From Dryocola sp036489025 (GTDB taxonomy: Bacteria; Pseudomonadota; Gammaproteobacteria; Enterobacterales; Enterobacteriaceae), in contig DASXGN010000038.1 of the NCBI GenBank assembly GCA_036489025.1, forward strand, positions 186,001-250,000: DNA of 64,000 nt. The letters run 5' to 3'. Every line of letters starts with the position of its first letter. The stretch's first letter is position 1. The notes under the pieces were generated by a model. That model saw only the letters and a list, made by a program, of their open reading frames with translations, was not told the origin of the DNA and did not search any database. The position numbers and the translations under genes were made by a program. This document shows, in pieces, positions 7,868-20,247 of this stretch.

Positions 7868-9112
7868 TTACTGTCCACTCAGTACCCGTGCCGGATCGAT
7901 ATTACTGGCGCGTCGGGCCGGATACCAGCTGGCGAGCAGGCTCAGCAGCAGCGCGGTGACCAGCACGTAGAACACGTCCAGCCAGTGCAGCTCCGACGGC
8001 AGGAAATCGATAAAGTAAATGTCGCCCGACAGGAAACGATGCCCGATCAGCTTTTGAATCGCGTTGATGATGTTGGTCAGCTGCCAGGAGGCCAGCACGC
8101 CGACAATCACCCCGCTCACGCTGCCGAACAGCCCTGCCAGCAGACCGTACCAGACGAAAATGGCGCGAATCAGACCGTCTTTGGCCCCCAGCGTACGCAG
8201 CACGGCGATGTCGCTGCTCTTGTCTTTCACCGCCATCACCAGCGTGGAGACGATATTGAAACAGGCTACGCCGATCACCAGCACCATCGCCAGATACATA
8301 ATGGCGCGAATCATCTGGATGTCGCGGTACATGTAGCCGTAGGTGCCAATCCAGCTTTTGATGTAAACGTAGGCGTTGGTGACTTCGCCCGCGTCGCGCA
8401 CCAGCTTGTTGGCGGCAAAGACGTCGTTCACCTTAATAGCGATACCTGTGACACTGTCACCCATATCCAGATAGCCCTGCGCGTCGGCCATCGGCACCAT
8501 CGCAAAGCTGTGATCGAGCTGGCCGCTGAGCGCTAAAATCCCGGCGACGTGCAGGCGCACGCGCTTCGGCTGCAGCAGCTTGGTGCCGCCGTCGTTGTTC
8601 GGGATCATGATCGAAATCCAGTCGCCCTGCTTGACCTTCAGCGCGTCCGCTACGCCCTTACCGATAATGATTTGCTGCTGGCCCGCCTTGAAATCCTGCC
8701 AGGCGTTGTTTTGCACGTACTGCGGCAGCGCGCTGAGATGGAGCTCCTGCTCAGGATCGACGCCCTTAACCTGAATGGCGCGCAGGTTTGCCCCGCTTTC
8801 AATCAGGCCGGTAAAGTTAATGTACGGCGCGGCGGCAACAATGCCCTTCACCTTCTCAACGCGTTGCAGCACGCCGTTCCAGTCGTGGAAAGGTTGATTC
8901 ACCGGTTCGATTTCACCGTGCGGCACCACGGCCAGAATGCGGTTGTTCAGCTCGCGCTCAAAGCCGTTCATCGCGCTCAGACCAACGATCAGCACCGCCA
9001 CGCCGAGCGCAATACCCACCGTGGAGATAATGGAAATCAGCGACACCATGCCGCTGCGGCGACGCCCGCGGCTGAAGCGCAGGCCGATTAACAGGGAAAG
9101 CGGCGAGGCCAT
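7868..9112 (-). CDS. lolE: Lipoprotein-releasing ABC transporter permease LolE
   Basis: Inner-membrane subunit of LolCDE, which extracts outer-membrane lipoproteins and passes them to LolA. It is 414 aa from the ATG at 9112 (MASPLSLLIGLRFSRG), equal to E. coli. A TTG one codon earlier is possible but not needed. It has an N-terminal membrane helix, a large periplasmic domain and three C-terminal helices (MacB/FtsX-type), and ends in SNIDPARVLSGQ. The start overlaps the lolD stop by one base (TGATG). Confidence 0.96.
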   Translation of the reverse strand: MASPLSLLIGLRFSRGRRRSGMVSLISIISTVGIALGVAVLIVGLSAMNGFERELNNRILAVVPHGEIEPVNQPFHDWNGVLQRVEKVKGIVAAAPYINFTGLIESGANLRAIQVKGVDPEQELHLSALPQYVQNNAWQDFKAGQQQIIIGKGVADALKVKQGDWISIMIPNNDGGTKLLQPKRVRLHVAGILALSGQLDHSFAMVPMADAQGYLDMGDSVTGIAIKVNDVFAANKLVRDAGEVTNAYVYIKSWIGTYGYMYRDIQMIRAIMYLAMVLVIGVACFNIVSTLVMAVKDKSSDIAVLRTLGAKDGLIRAIFVWYGLLAGLFGSVSGVIVGVLASWQLTNIINAIQKLIGHRFLSGDIYFIDFLPSELHWLDVFYVLVTALLLSLLASWYPARRASNIDPARVLSGQ

Positions 9113-9816
9113 CAATCAGCCCCCATCAGGGTGAGTTCATTGGTCAGGCGGCCATCGCGCATTTCAAGCTGGCGCGACATACGGCGGGCCAGCTGCAGGT
9201 CGTGAGTCACCACCAGAAACGCGGTGCCCTGCCGCACGTTCAGCTCGCCGAGCAGTTCAAAAATGCTGTCCGCGTTGCGGGCGTCCAGGTTACCGGTTGG
9301 CTCATCCGCCAGCACCAGGCGCGGGTTGTTAACCAGCGCGCGGGCAATGGCCACGCGCTGGCGTTCGCCGCCGGAAAGTTCAGAAGGACGGTGGCTGCTG
9401 CGATGGTCCAGCCCGACGGCCTTAAGCATATCCAGCGCGCGCTGCTTTGTTTCGTCGGTGTTTTTCTTGCCGATCAGCAAAGGCATGGCGACGTTTTCCA
9501 GCGCCGTAAAATCGGGCAGCAAATGGTGGAACTGGTAAATAAAGCCCAGCTCGCGGTTGCGCAGCTCGGCCTTCGCCGAGGACGACAGCGAGCTCATCGC
9601 CTGACCGTTAAAAATAACGTCGCCGGAAGTGGGCGAATCCAGACCGCCGAGCAGATGCAGCAGCGTACTTTTGCCGGAGCCGGAGCTGCCGACGATAGCC
9701 ATAAGCTCACCCGCGTTGATGCTGAAGCTGACATCGTGCAGCACATCCGTTTGCACCTTGCCTTCCTGGTAGCGTTTGCACAGGTTGTCACACTGCAACA
9801 GGACAGAATTACTCAT
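9112..9816 (-). CDS. lolD: Lipoprotein-releasing ABC transporter ATPase LolD
   Basis: Cytoplasmic ATPase of LolCDE, 234 aa. Walker A GSSGSGKST is at 43-51, the signature LSGGERQR at 147-154 and Walker B VLADEP at 168-173. The MacB-type TGNLD segment is present. The start MSNSVLLQCDNLCKRY aligns with E. coli LolD. The frame stays open further upstream into lolC but that part is not conserved. It overlaps the lolC end by 8 bases. Confidence 0.96.
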   Translation of the reverse strand: MSNSVLLQCDNLCKRYQEGKVQTDVLHDVSFSINAGELMAIVGSSGSGKSTLLHLLGGLDSPTSGDVIFNGQAMSSLSSSAKAELRNRELGFIYQFHHLLPDFTALENVAMPLLIGKKNTDETKQRALDMLKAVGLDHRSSHRPSELSGGERQRVAIARALVNNPRLVLADEPTGNLDARNADSIFELLGELNVRQGTAFLVVTHDLQLARRMSRQLEMRDGRLTNELTLMGAD

Positions 9817-11008
9817 AACGTAAAGCCTCAGCGGGAAGAGTCGCGGCGGCGCGCCACGAAGGATAAAGCGTGGATAACAGGGCGACGGCCATCGCCACAA
9901 CGGCAATCACAACCACCTGCACCGGATCGATGGCAATCGGCAGCGTTGCGCCATCGAGCAGCGCGCCGATAATCGGCATTAAATTATTCAGCTGGCTAGC
10001 CAGCAGCACGCCAAGCAGTGCGCCGAACAGCGCGCCAATCACCCCGGCGCTGGCCCCCTGCACCATAAACACCGCCATGATCTGGCGGCGGGTTAGCCCC
10101 TGAGTCTGGAGAATAGCGACTTCGCCCTGCTTCTCCATCACCAGCAGGCCCAGCGAGGTAATAATATTAAACGCCGCGACGGCGACGATCAGGCTTAGCA
10201 GCAGGCCCATCATGTTCTTTTCCATGCGCACGGCCTGGAACAGCTCGCCCTTGCGCTCGCGCCAGTCTTTCCATTCGGTGCCCTGCGGCAGCTTTTGGCT
10301 GCTCAGCACGTCAACGTTGAGCGGTTCGGCAAGCCACAGACGCCAGCCGGTGATATTCCCCAGCGGATAGCGCATCAGGCGCGAGGCGTCCTGCTGGTTA
10401 ACCAGCATCTGGTAGCCGTCCACTTCGCTGTTGGCGGCAAAGGTGCCAATTACGGTAAACAGGCGCTGGCTCGGAACGCGCCCCATCGGCGTGAACTGGC
10501 TGGCGGACGGCACCATAATACGGATGCTGTCACCGCGCTTGATGCCCAGCGATCCGGCCAGCTGTTCGCCTAAAATAACGTTGTACTGCCCGGCAACCAG
10601 ATCGCTTTGCTTAACGTTCACCAGATAGGGCGAAAGCGGATCTTTCTCTGTCGGCTGAATGCCGAGCATGACGCCGACGGCAACGCTGCGAGCGCTTTGC
10701 AGCACCACATCGCCGGTCGTAATCGGCGCAATGCGCGTCACGCCCTGCAGCCTGAGATCGGCGGCGGGAAGTTTTTCCGGATTCACCGAACCGGTGGTGG
10801 AAGTGACCATCGCCTGAGGCATCAGGCCAAGAATATTGTTGGTGAGCTCGCGCTCAAAACCGTTCATGACTGAAAGCACCGTCACCAGCGCCATTACGCC
10901 GAGCGTAATCCCGATGGTCGACAGCCAGGAGACAAAGCGACCAAAACGATCCGATGCTCGCCCACGCATGTAGCGCAGGCCTATAAATAACGCGACAGGT
11001 TGATACAT
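9809..11008 (-). CDS. lolC: Lipoprotein-releasing ABC transporter permease LolC
   Basis: Partner of LolE in the LolCDE complex and the subunit that recruits LolA. It is 399 aa, as in E. coli, and starts MYQPVALFIGLRYMRGRA. One N-terminal and three C-terminal hydrophobic helices flank a periplasmic domain. First gene of lolCDE, with its promoter in the 208-base gap that it shares with divergent ycfT. Confidence 0.96.
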   Translation of the reverse strand: MYQPVALFIGLRYMRGRASDRFGRFVSWLSTIGITLGVMALVTVLSVMNGFERELTNNILGLMPQAMVTSTTGSVNPEKLPAADLRLQGVTRIAPITTGDVVLQSARSVAVGVMLGIQPTEKDPLSPYLVNVKQSDLVAGQYNVILGEQLAGSLGIKRGDSIRIMVPSASQFTPMGRVPSQRLFTVIGTFAANSEVDGYQMLVNQQDASRLMRYPLGNITGWRLWLAEPLNVDVLSSQKLPQGTEWKDWRERKGELFQAVRMEKNMMGLLLSLIVAVAAFNIITSLGLLVMEKQGEVAILQTQGLTRRQIMAVFMVQGASAGVIGALFGALLGVLLASQLNNLMPIIGALLDGATLPIAIDPVQVVVIAVVAMAVALLSTLYPSWRAAATLPAEALRYE

Positions 11009-11216
11009 GAAGTCCGTCTTGTTGCAGTTGGCTTAAGCGAAGTTGGCGAGAAGTATAAACGAACCGAGTCTAACGAACATAACTAATTCTAAACCTACGG
11101 AATATCCGAAATGACCGCCCTTGGTGCCAAAAACAGATTAATCGAGTTAAAAAGCGTCAGAGCATCGCCCACCCTTGAAAACTCCGTACCCGGCCAAAAT
11201 GAGACGCTAATCCGGC

Positions 11217-12290
11217 ATGAAAAACAAACAACTCTGGATCAACCACATTAAAGGGCTTTGCATCTGCCTGGTGGTGATTTACCACTCGGTGATCACCTTT
11301 TATCCCCATCTGAAAACGCTGCCTCCGGGCCTGACTGAATATGTTGCCAAGAGCTGGGTCTATCTGAATTTATACCTCGCCCCTTTCCGCATGCCGGTGT
11401 TCTTCTTTATCTCCGGCTACCTGATTCATCGCTATATCGAAGAGGTGAAGTGGCGGGCCTGTATTGATAAGCGAATCTGGAATATTTTCTACGTGCTGGT
11501 TCTGTGGGGCATGTTGCAGTGGCTGGGGATTACGCTTATCAATCAATGGCTCGCGCCGGATTTAGTCCGTAACCCGGCCTCCAATGCTGCCTATTCCGAG
11601 ACGCTGACTCAGTTCGTGGTTAGCATGGCGAAGGCGAGCACCAGCCTGTGGTATCTGTACGCGCTGGTCATTTACTTCCTCGTTTTTAAAGCACTGCGCG
11701 CGTTTAAAGTCCCGGCGCTGCTTGCCTTGCTCGGCATCAATATCGCTATCAGCTTTATGCCGCTGCCGTGGTGGGGCATGAACAGCGTGGTGCGCAACAT
11801 GTTTTACTACGGGCTGGGCGCGTGGTTTGGGCCGCTTCTGATAGCCTGGATGAAAGACTTCAGCTTCCGCCAGCATCCGCTGATTTGCGGCCTGGCCGCC
11901 GTTGGCTCGCTGGCGCTTTATTTGGTTAACGTGCCGGTGGTTATCTCAGTGGCATCGATTTTCATCATCATGAAAATTTTCTACACGCTGGACGGCCGGC
12001 GAGAAAGCCGCGCCGACGCATTCCTGAACATTGTCGGATCGAACACCATCGCTATCTACACCACGCACCGAATTGTGATTGAGGCGTTGAGCCTGTTCAT
12101 GATTGCGCAGATGACTCAGGGCCAGCTTTCAGACGAGTCAGTGATGGCGATTTTGCTGGTGTATCCGTTCGCCAGCCTCGCCGTCTGCACGCTAATTGGC
12201 CTTGGCTTCCGCAAGCTTTCAACGGCGCTGTTCGGCGACCTGTTTTTCTCCCCGCCGGCAAAACTCGTTCCCGCGGCATCTTCGAGCTAG
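11217..12290 (+). CDS. ycfT: YcfT-like inner-membrane acyltransferase-3 family protein
   Basis: A 357-aa polytopic membrane protein, the same length and position as E. coli YcfT (between lolC and mfd). It shows features of the acyltransferase-3/OpgC superfamily: an early HIKGLCICLVVIYHSV helix with a conserved histidine, FRMPVFFFISGYLI, and about ten hydrophobic segments. The substrate is unknown. Family membership predicts O-acylation of a glycan or similar molecule, but nothing in the sequence identifies it. A hairpin terminator follows. Confidence 0.88.
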   Translation: MKNKQLWINHIKGLCICLVVIYHSVITFYPHLKTLPPGLTEYVAKSWVYLNLYLAPFRMPVFFFISGYLIHRYIEEVKWRACIDKRIWNIFYVLVLWGMLQWLGITLINQWLAPDLVRNPASNAAYSETLTQFVVSMAKASTSLWYLYALVIYFLVFKALRAFKVPALLALLGINIAISFMPLPWWGMNSVVRNMFYYGLGAWFGPLLIAWMKDFSFRQHPLICGLAAVGSLALYLVNVPVVISVASIFIIMKIFYTLDGRRESRADAFLNIVGSNTIAIYTTHRIVIEALSLFMIAQMTQGQLSDESVMAILLVYPFASLAVCTLIGLGFRKLSTALFGDLFFSPPAKLVPAASSS

Positions 12291-12299
12291 CCTGCGCTA

Positions 12300-12324
12300 A
12301 GCCGCCTGCCCTCGCCGGGCGGCT
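12300..12324 (+). terminator. Terminator after ycfT
   Basis: Stem AGCCGCC/GGCGGCT followed by TTTC, ten bases beyond the ycfT stop. The T tract is short. Confidence 0.6.
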
Positions 12325-12436
12325 TTCAGGCAATGCGTTGATTGGGTTGCTTATACAAAACGATCGCGGATAATAAAACTATCTGACGTCCATGGCCCGA
12401 TGCACAAGCTGCAACCTGAGAGATTCCGACTCCGCT

Positions 12437-15883
<3,447 letters not shown>

Positions 15884-15893
15884 TTAAGTTCAT

Positions 15894-15921
15894 GGCGAGT
15901 GGCGTGCAATGCCCACTCGCC
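15894..15921 (+). terminator. Stem-loop after mfd
   Basis: GGCGAGTGG pairs with CCACTCGCC around a ten-base loop, just after the mfd stop. There is no T tract, so it may act with Rho or only protect the 3' end. Confidence 0.45.
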
Positions 15922-16057
15922 CAATCGTTAAGCATTTACTTTCCGCAACATTTACACATTCTTTTCAATCGGCCAGGGTTTCCCGACACGCCGCTCGCGC
16001 ATAATCCCCGATTAACTTTTTAATAACATTAGCCTTAATTTCATGAGGTTTTGCGTC

Positions 16058-17029
16058 ATGACGTCTTCGCGACTTTTCGCTTCACCCGCCCGCTGGCTGG
16101 CCTCGCTGATGCTGCTCACCGCCGCCCTGGCCGCGCTTCCCGCCGGCGCCAACTCTTATCCTTTACCCGCCGCAGGCAGCCGGTTAATTGGTCAAAATAT
16201 CGTTCACGTGGTGGCCGACGACGGCGGCTCGCTGGAGGCTATCGCCGGGCGCTATAACGTCGGTTTTTTAGCGCTTTTGCAGGCCAACCCAGGCGTTGAT
16301 CCTTACGTACCGCGAGCCGGTAGCGTGTTGACCATTCCGCGGCAGATGCTGCTTCCCGATGCGCCGCGCGAAGGCCTGGTGATTAACCTCGCCGAGCTGC
16401 GCGTTTATTACTATCCGGCCGGGAAAAACAGCGTCACGGTTTACCCGATTGGCATTGGGCAACTGGGCGGCGACACGGTAACGCCGACGATGCAAACCAC
16501 CGTATCCGATAAGCGCGCCAATCCGACCTGGACGCCAACCGCCAATATACGCGCCCGCTACCTCGCCAACGGCATCAAGCTGCCTGCCGTCGTTCCTGCC
16601 GGGCCGGACAACCCGATGGGGCACCACGCTATTCGCCTCGCGGCCTACGGCGGCGTTTATCTGCTGCACGGCACCAACGCCGATTTCGGTATCGGCATGC
16701 GCGTCAGCTCCGGCTGCATCCGCCTGCGCGATGACGATATTAAAGCGCTCTACAAAGATATGCCCGTCGGCACGCCGGTGCGCATCATCAACACGGCCAT
16801 CAAGGTTTCCGTCGAGCCAGACGGTCGGCGCTTAGTTGAGGTACATCAGCCGCTTTCGAAGGCCATTGATGACGATCCGCAAGTGCTGCCAATCCTGCTC
16901 AACGACCAGATGAAGCAGTTCCAGGCGGCGCAGGAAACGGACGCGCAGATTATGGAACGGGCAATGCAGCACCGCTCAGGGATGCCCGTTGAGGTAAACG
17001 CCCACGCTCAGAACGCAGACGCAATTTAA
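16058..17029 (+). CDS. ldtC: L,D-transpeptidase LdtC (YcfS)
   Basis: Periplasmic L,D-transpeptidase of the YkuD family that attaches Braun lipoprotein to peptidoglycan. An N-terminal signal sequence ends near PAGANS. A LysM-like segment (IVHVVADDGGSLEAIAGRYN) is followed by the catalytic domain with HGTNADFGIG and the active cysteine in SSGCIRLRDDD. The start at 16058 is chosen because TGAGG lies 8 bases upstream. An in-frame ATG at 16043 would add five residues. The predicted 323 aa compares with 320 in E. coli. Confidence 0.94.
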   Translation: MTSSRLFASPARWLASLMLLTAALAALPAGANSYPLPAAGSRLIGQNIVHVVADDGGSLEAIAGRYNVGFLALLQANPGVDPYVPRAGSVLTIPRQMLLPDAPREGLVINLAELRVYYYPAGKNSVTVYPIGIGQLGGDTVTPTMQTTVSDKRANPTWTPTANIRARYLANGIKLPAVVPAGPDNPMGHHAIRLAAYGGVYLLHGTNADFGIGMRVSSGCIRLRDDDIKALYKDMPVGTPVRIINTAIKVSVEPDGRRLVEVHQPLSKAIDDDPQVLPILLNDQMKQFQAAQETDAQIMERAMQHRSGMPVEVNAHAQNADAI

Positions 17030-17049
17030 TCCTGTTTAAAGCCTGAACG

Positions 17050-17081
17050 GCACCGCACGGTTAATCCGGCGGTGCTTTTTT
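17050..17081 (+). terminator. Terminator after ldtC
   Basis: Stem GCACCGC/GCGGTGC followed by six T residues, about 20 bases past the ldtC stop. It also separates ldtC from the convergent LysR gene. Confidence 0.88.
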
Positions 17082-17088
17082 ATGCCCG

Positions 17089-18030
17089 TCATTGACTACT
17101 TTGTTCGAGCATTTTCTCACGACAAACGCTCAGCACCAGCTGGCGCAGCCAGCGGTGGGCCGAATCGTTTTCCAGCCGTGGATGCCACATCTGCGACACG
17201 GTAATCTCCTTCGTTTTAACCGGTAGCTCAAAGGGCCACAGCGTCAGCGGGAAACCTGTTTTCGCATCGATCGGCTGATTGATAAGGAACGAGGCGGGCA
17301 GCAGCGCAACTAAGTCTGAAGCCTGGGCCACCGCCAGCGCGGCGGGAAAGCTCGGTACCCTGGCGGCGATATTGCGCCTGAGGCCGATTTCAGCCAGCGC
17401 CTCGTCAACCGGACCGACCTTTTCTCCCCGCCGCGAAGCCACCACGTGCCCGAGAGAGGCATAAAGCTCCGGCGTAATATTCGCAGCCAGCTCCAGCGGA
17501 TGGCCTTTTCTGACCGCGCCCACAAAGCGATCCCGGAACAGCGCCTGCAGGCGAATTTCCGGCCCCATGTTGCCCAGCACGCCAATCTCCAAGTCCACCA
17601 GCCCCTCGCGCAGGGCTCCTGATGCTTTCTCTGGCTTAGGCACAAAGTTCAGGCGCACCCGCGGGGCCACTTTGGCCGCCGCCGCAATCAGTGAGGCGCC
17701 CAGCGCAACCACAAAGCCATCGTTGGCACGAAGCGTAAAGCTGCGTTCGAGCGTGGCTACGTTAAGCTCTGAGGACGGAGGACGAAGCACCGAACGCGCC
17801 TCAAATACCGCATTCTGCGTGCGTTCACGAATGTCTTCCGCGTACGGCGTCAGCACCATATTCCGCCCGGCGCGCACCAGCAGGGGATCGCCGGTTACCG
17901 CCCGCAGCCTGCTGAGCGTGCGGCTCATCGCCGAAGCGCTTAATCCCAGCCGACGAGCGGCCCCGGCCACGCTGCCCTGCGCCAGCAGCGCGTTCAGGGC
18001 AATCAGCAAATTAAAATCAGGTTCGGTCAT
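17089..18030 (-). CDS. LysR-family transcriptional regulator
   Basis: A typical LTTR. The winged helix-turn-helix at the N-terminus (DFNLLIALNALLAQGSVAGA, then LGLSASAMSRTLSRLR) is followed by a periplasmic-binding-protein-like effector domain. The start at 18030 (MTEPDFNLL) is preferred because GGAG lies 6 bases upstream; an in-frame ATG at 18045 has no ribosome site. It is divergent from an MFS exporter gene, the usual arrangement for an LTTR that controls its neighbour. The inducer is unknown. This gene is absent between ldtC and bhsA in E. coli. Confidence 0.9.
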   Translation of the reverse strand: MTEPDFNLLIALNALLAQGSVAGAARRLGLSASAMSRTLSRLRAVTGDPLLVRAGRNMVLTPYAEDIRERTQNAVFEARSVLRPPSSELNVATLERSFTLRANDGFVVALGASLIAAAAKVAPRVRLNFVPKPEKASGALREGLVDLEIGVLGNMGPEIRLQALFRDRFVGAVRKGHPLELAANITPELYASLGHVVASRRGEKVGPVDEALAEIGLRRNIAARVPSFPAALAVAQASDLVALLPASFLINQPIDAKTGFPLTLWPFELPVKTKEITVSQMWHPRLENDSAHRWLRQLVLSVCREKMLEQSSQ

Positions 18031-18060
18031 CAGCGGCTCCATCATCTATAGCGTCTGGTG

Positions 18061-18086
18061 CAGGTTATTAGTGTCAACACTGCGCC
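18061..18086. promoter_or_regulatory. Candidate LysR operator between the divergent pair
   Basis: TTAGTGTCAACACTGC contains the dyad AGTGT-CA-ACACT within the 170 bases between the LysR and MFS start codons. LTTR sites are usually short dyads in such gaps. This is inference from position and symmetry only. Confidence 0.4.
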
Positions 18087-18200
18087 TTCCGCCTTATCTT
18101 CCGCCTGAGTATATTCCCCGCACTGATTTAATTCACTGACGGCGAGCCACGATTGCCCTTTGTTGTGTGCAAACCGACCCGCCGGGCGAGGACCCACGCT

Positions 18201-19616
18201 ATGGAACTATTCTCACATCAACCGGGCGATGACGGATTGCCGGGCCGCGCACGCGGCTTCGCCATGGCCGCCGTGATGACCGCCACTACAATGGGCGTTT
18301 TCGACGGCTCGGTCGTCAACATCGCCCTGCCGCAGATTGCCCGCTCGCTGGACGTTTCCGCCGCGGCGGCGGTCTGGGTGTCGAACGGCTATCTGCTGTC
18401 CGCCGCCATGACGCTCGCTATTTTTGCCGCGATCGCCGCCCGGATCGGCTTCCGCAAACTCTTCGTTTTCGGCCTCGGGTTATTCACGCTGGCCTCTTTG
18501 GGCTGTGCCCTCGCCCCTTCTCTGGAGATGCTGATCGGCATGCGTTTGCTACAGGGAGTTGGCGGGGCGGCCACGCTGAGCATTGCGCCCGCGATTCTGC
18601 GTACCATTTTCCCGAACCGCCTACTTGGGAGAATCCTTGGGCTGAACGCTTTGCTGATTGCCGGCAGCACCGCCATTGCCCCCGTGCTCGGCGGCACGAT
18701 GCTTTCGGTTTTAAGCTGGCCGTGGCTTTTTGCTATCAATATTCCGCTGGGCACGATGGCTATGATGCTGGCCCTGCGGGCCGTTCCTGATAATCCTGCC
18801 CGCGAAGGTCAATCCTTTGATTTTGCGGGCGCGGGACTTTCCGCCGCCATGTTGGGCGGGCTGATTCTTGCCGCTAACGCTTTTTCTCGGTTGCAGAGCG
18901 CTTCCTCTCTGAGCGAAGCTTTGGCCTACGGCACAATCGCTTTGCTCTGCGGGGGATTGTTTATCTGGCGCCAGCGCCGTGCCGTCAGCCCTCTTTTGCC
19001 GCTGGAAATCTTCCGTTCAGCCCGATTTTCGCTGGCGGCATTAACCTCGCTGGCCTCGTTCGTCAGCCAGGGCATGACTTTTATCACGCTGCCTTTCCTG
19101 TTCCAGAGCGTGTATGGCTACAGCGCGTTGACCTCCGCCCTGCTCTTTGCGCCGTGGCCACTGGGCATTGTCCTCGTTGCGCCCCGCGCCGGTCGGCTTG
19201 CCGATCGTTATGCTCCGGCGATAATTTCCACCGTTGGGCTGTGCATTTTTGCCGCCGGGCTGGCGCTGCTGGCGCAGCTTCCGGAGCACGCGCAGGTCTG
19301 GGATATCGGCCTGAGGAGTTTTATCTGCGGCATCGGCTTCGGCTGTTTTCAGAGCCCGAATAATCGCGAAATGCTCGCCAACGTGGCCCGCGAAAACAGC
19401 GGATATGCTTCCGGCGTGCTGGCCATTATGCGCACGTTCGGACAATGCCTGGGCACGGCTTTCACCGGCGTGATTCTGACGGTGATGACAACGGGCACGG
19501 CGCAGCAAGATTTCGCGGTGAGGTTCAGCCTGTGGATAGCGACGGCCGCCACGCTGATCGCGTTAACCTTTAGCCTGAGCCGCCTGTGGGCCCTGCGCGT
19601 AAGGCAGCACGCGTGA
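18201..19616 (+). CDS. MFS multidrug-type efflux transporter (DHA2-like)
   Basis: A 471-aa inner-membrane protein with about 14 hydrophobic segments, as in the 14-helix drug/H+ antiporter group. The helix-1 motif (FDGSVVNIALPQIARSLDVS) matches the DHA2 motif D1, and RRAVSPLLPLEIF is the typical loop before the second half. The start at 18201 (MELFSHQPG) has GAGGA upstream; an in-frame ATG at 18153 is less likely. Substrate unknown; a role in drug or metabolite export is inferred. Probably regulated by the adjacent LysR protein. Confidence 0.88.
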   Translation: MELFSHQPGDDGLPGRARGFAMAAVMTATTMGVFDGSVVNIALPQIARSLDVSAAAAVWVSNGYLLSAAMTLAIFAAIAARIGFRKLFVFGLGLFTLASLGCALAPSLEMLIGMRLLQGVGGAATLSIAPAILRTIFPNRLLGRILGLNALLIAGSTAIAPVLGGTMLSVLSWPWLFAINIPLGTMAMMLALRAVPDNPAREGQSFDFAGAGLSAAMLGGLILAANAFSRLQSASSLSEALAYGTIALLCGGLFIWRQRRAVSPLLPLEIFRSARFSLAALTSLASFVSQGMTFITLPFLFQSVYGYSALTSALLFAPWPLGIVLVAPRAGRLADRYAPAIISTVGLCIFAAGLALLAQLPEHAQVWDIGLRSFICGIGFGCFQSPNNREMLANVARENSGYASGVLAIMRTFGQCLGTAFTGVILTVMTTGTAQQDFAVRFSLWIATAATLIALTFSLSRLWALRVRQHA

Positions 19617-19634
19617 GAGAAGCGCTATAAAAGC

Positions 19635-19667
19635 AAAAGCACCGACGATTGCTCGTACGGTGCTTTT
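19635..19667. terminator. Bidirectional terminator between MFS gene and bhsA
   Basis: AAAAGCACCG pairs with CGGTGCTTTT around a 13-base loop, between two convergent genes. The A and T runs allow use from both sides. Confidence 0.8.
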
Positions 19668-19741
19668 GATTTTTCGTGGCATAACTTAGAGGGCTAAGCG
19701 CGTTGAGGGTTGCGCTTTTACTACTTTTACTGCTTTACGAC

Positions 19742-19999
19742 TTATTTATAGATAACCGCGGTGCCGTGCAGGGTGTTTGGACCCGATACGGAAGTAATAC
19801 GGAAAGATTTAGCGCCCATTGCGTCAGCTTTCGCCGCCAGCTGATCTTCCAGCGACCCCAGATTAGTCCCGGCGTTAGCGCTGATGGTGCCAACTTTCTG
19901 CTGGTCAGCAGGAGTAGACTGAACTTCTACAGCCGCGAGGCTGGCGAAAGAAACGGAGCTAAGCAGTGCAGCAGCGATAAGAGTTTTTACGTTTTTCAT
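19742..19999 (-). CDS. bhsA: BhsA/YcfR outer-membrane stress protein (DUF1471)
   Basis: An 85-aa YhcN/BhsA-family protein, the same length as E. coli BhsA (ComC), which lowers outer-membrane copper permeability and affects biofilm and stress tolerance. The signal peptide MKNVKTLIAAALLSSVSFASLAA precedes the mature start VEVQSTPADQQKVG. The conserved end (KSFRITSVSGPNTLHGTAVIYK) is intact. It is divergent from comR, its known repressor gene in E. coli. Confidence 0.96.
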   Translation of the reverse strand: MKNVKTLIAAALLSSVSFASLAAVEVQSTPADQQKVGTISANAGTNLGSLEDQLAAKADAMGAKSFRITSVSGPNTLHGTAVIYK

Positions 20000-20101
20000 A
20001 ATTTTTTGCCTTCAGCAGGTGATTTTGAGGTCGTTAACTTAATTACTTAACGATCGATAGATAAATGATAAACGTGATCTGCGTCACACGTCAACACTAT
20101 T

Positions 20102-20226
20102 TTATAATGACCATTAACTAATTTAGAAAAGCACTATTTTTCATTGCCATAGGAAAAATTTATTTTTATACAGATGCCGCTGGCTACCGGAGAAGATAGT
20201 TTTTATAATGATCGTTCACTAAACAG
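20102..20226. promoter_or_regulatory. Candidate ComR operators (two direct repeats)
   Basis: Two similar sites lie in the bhsA-comR gap: TTATAATGACCATTAACTAA near 20102 and TTATAATGATCGTTCACTAA near 20203. The second contains the ATGATCGTTCA pattern typical of TetR-family operators. Repressor autoregulation together with control of bhsA would explain two copies. E. coli ComR is known to bind the comC (bhsA) promoter; the exact site here is inferred. Confidence 0.55.
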
Positions 20227-20247
20227 ACAGAGGTTAAACGGCGCGTT

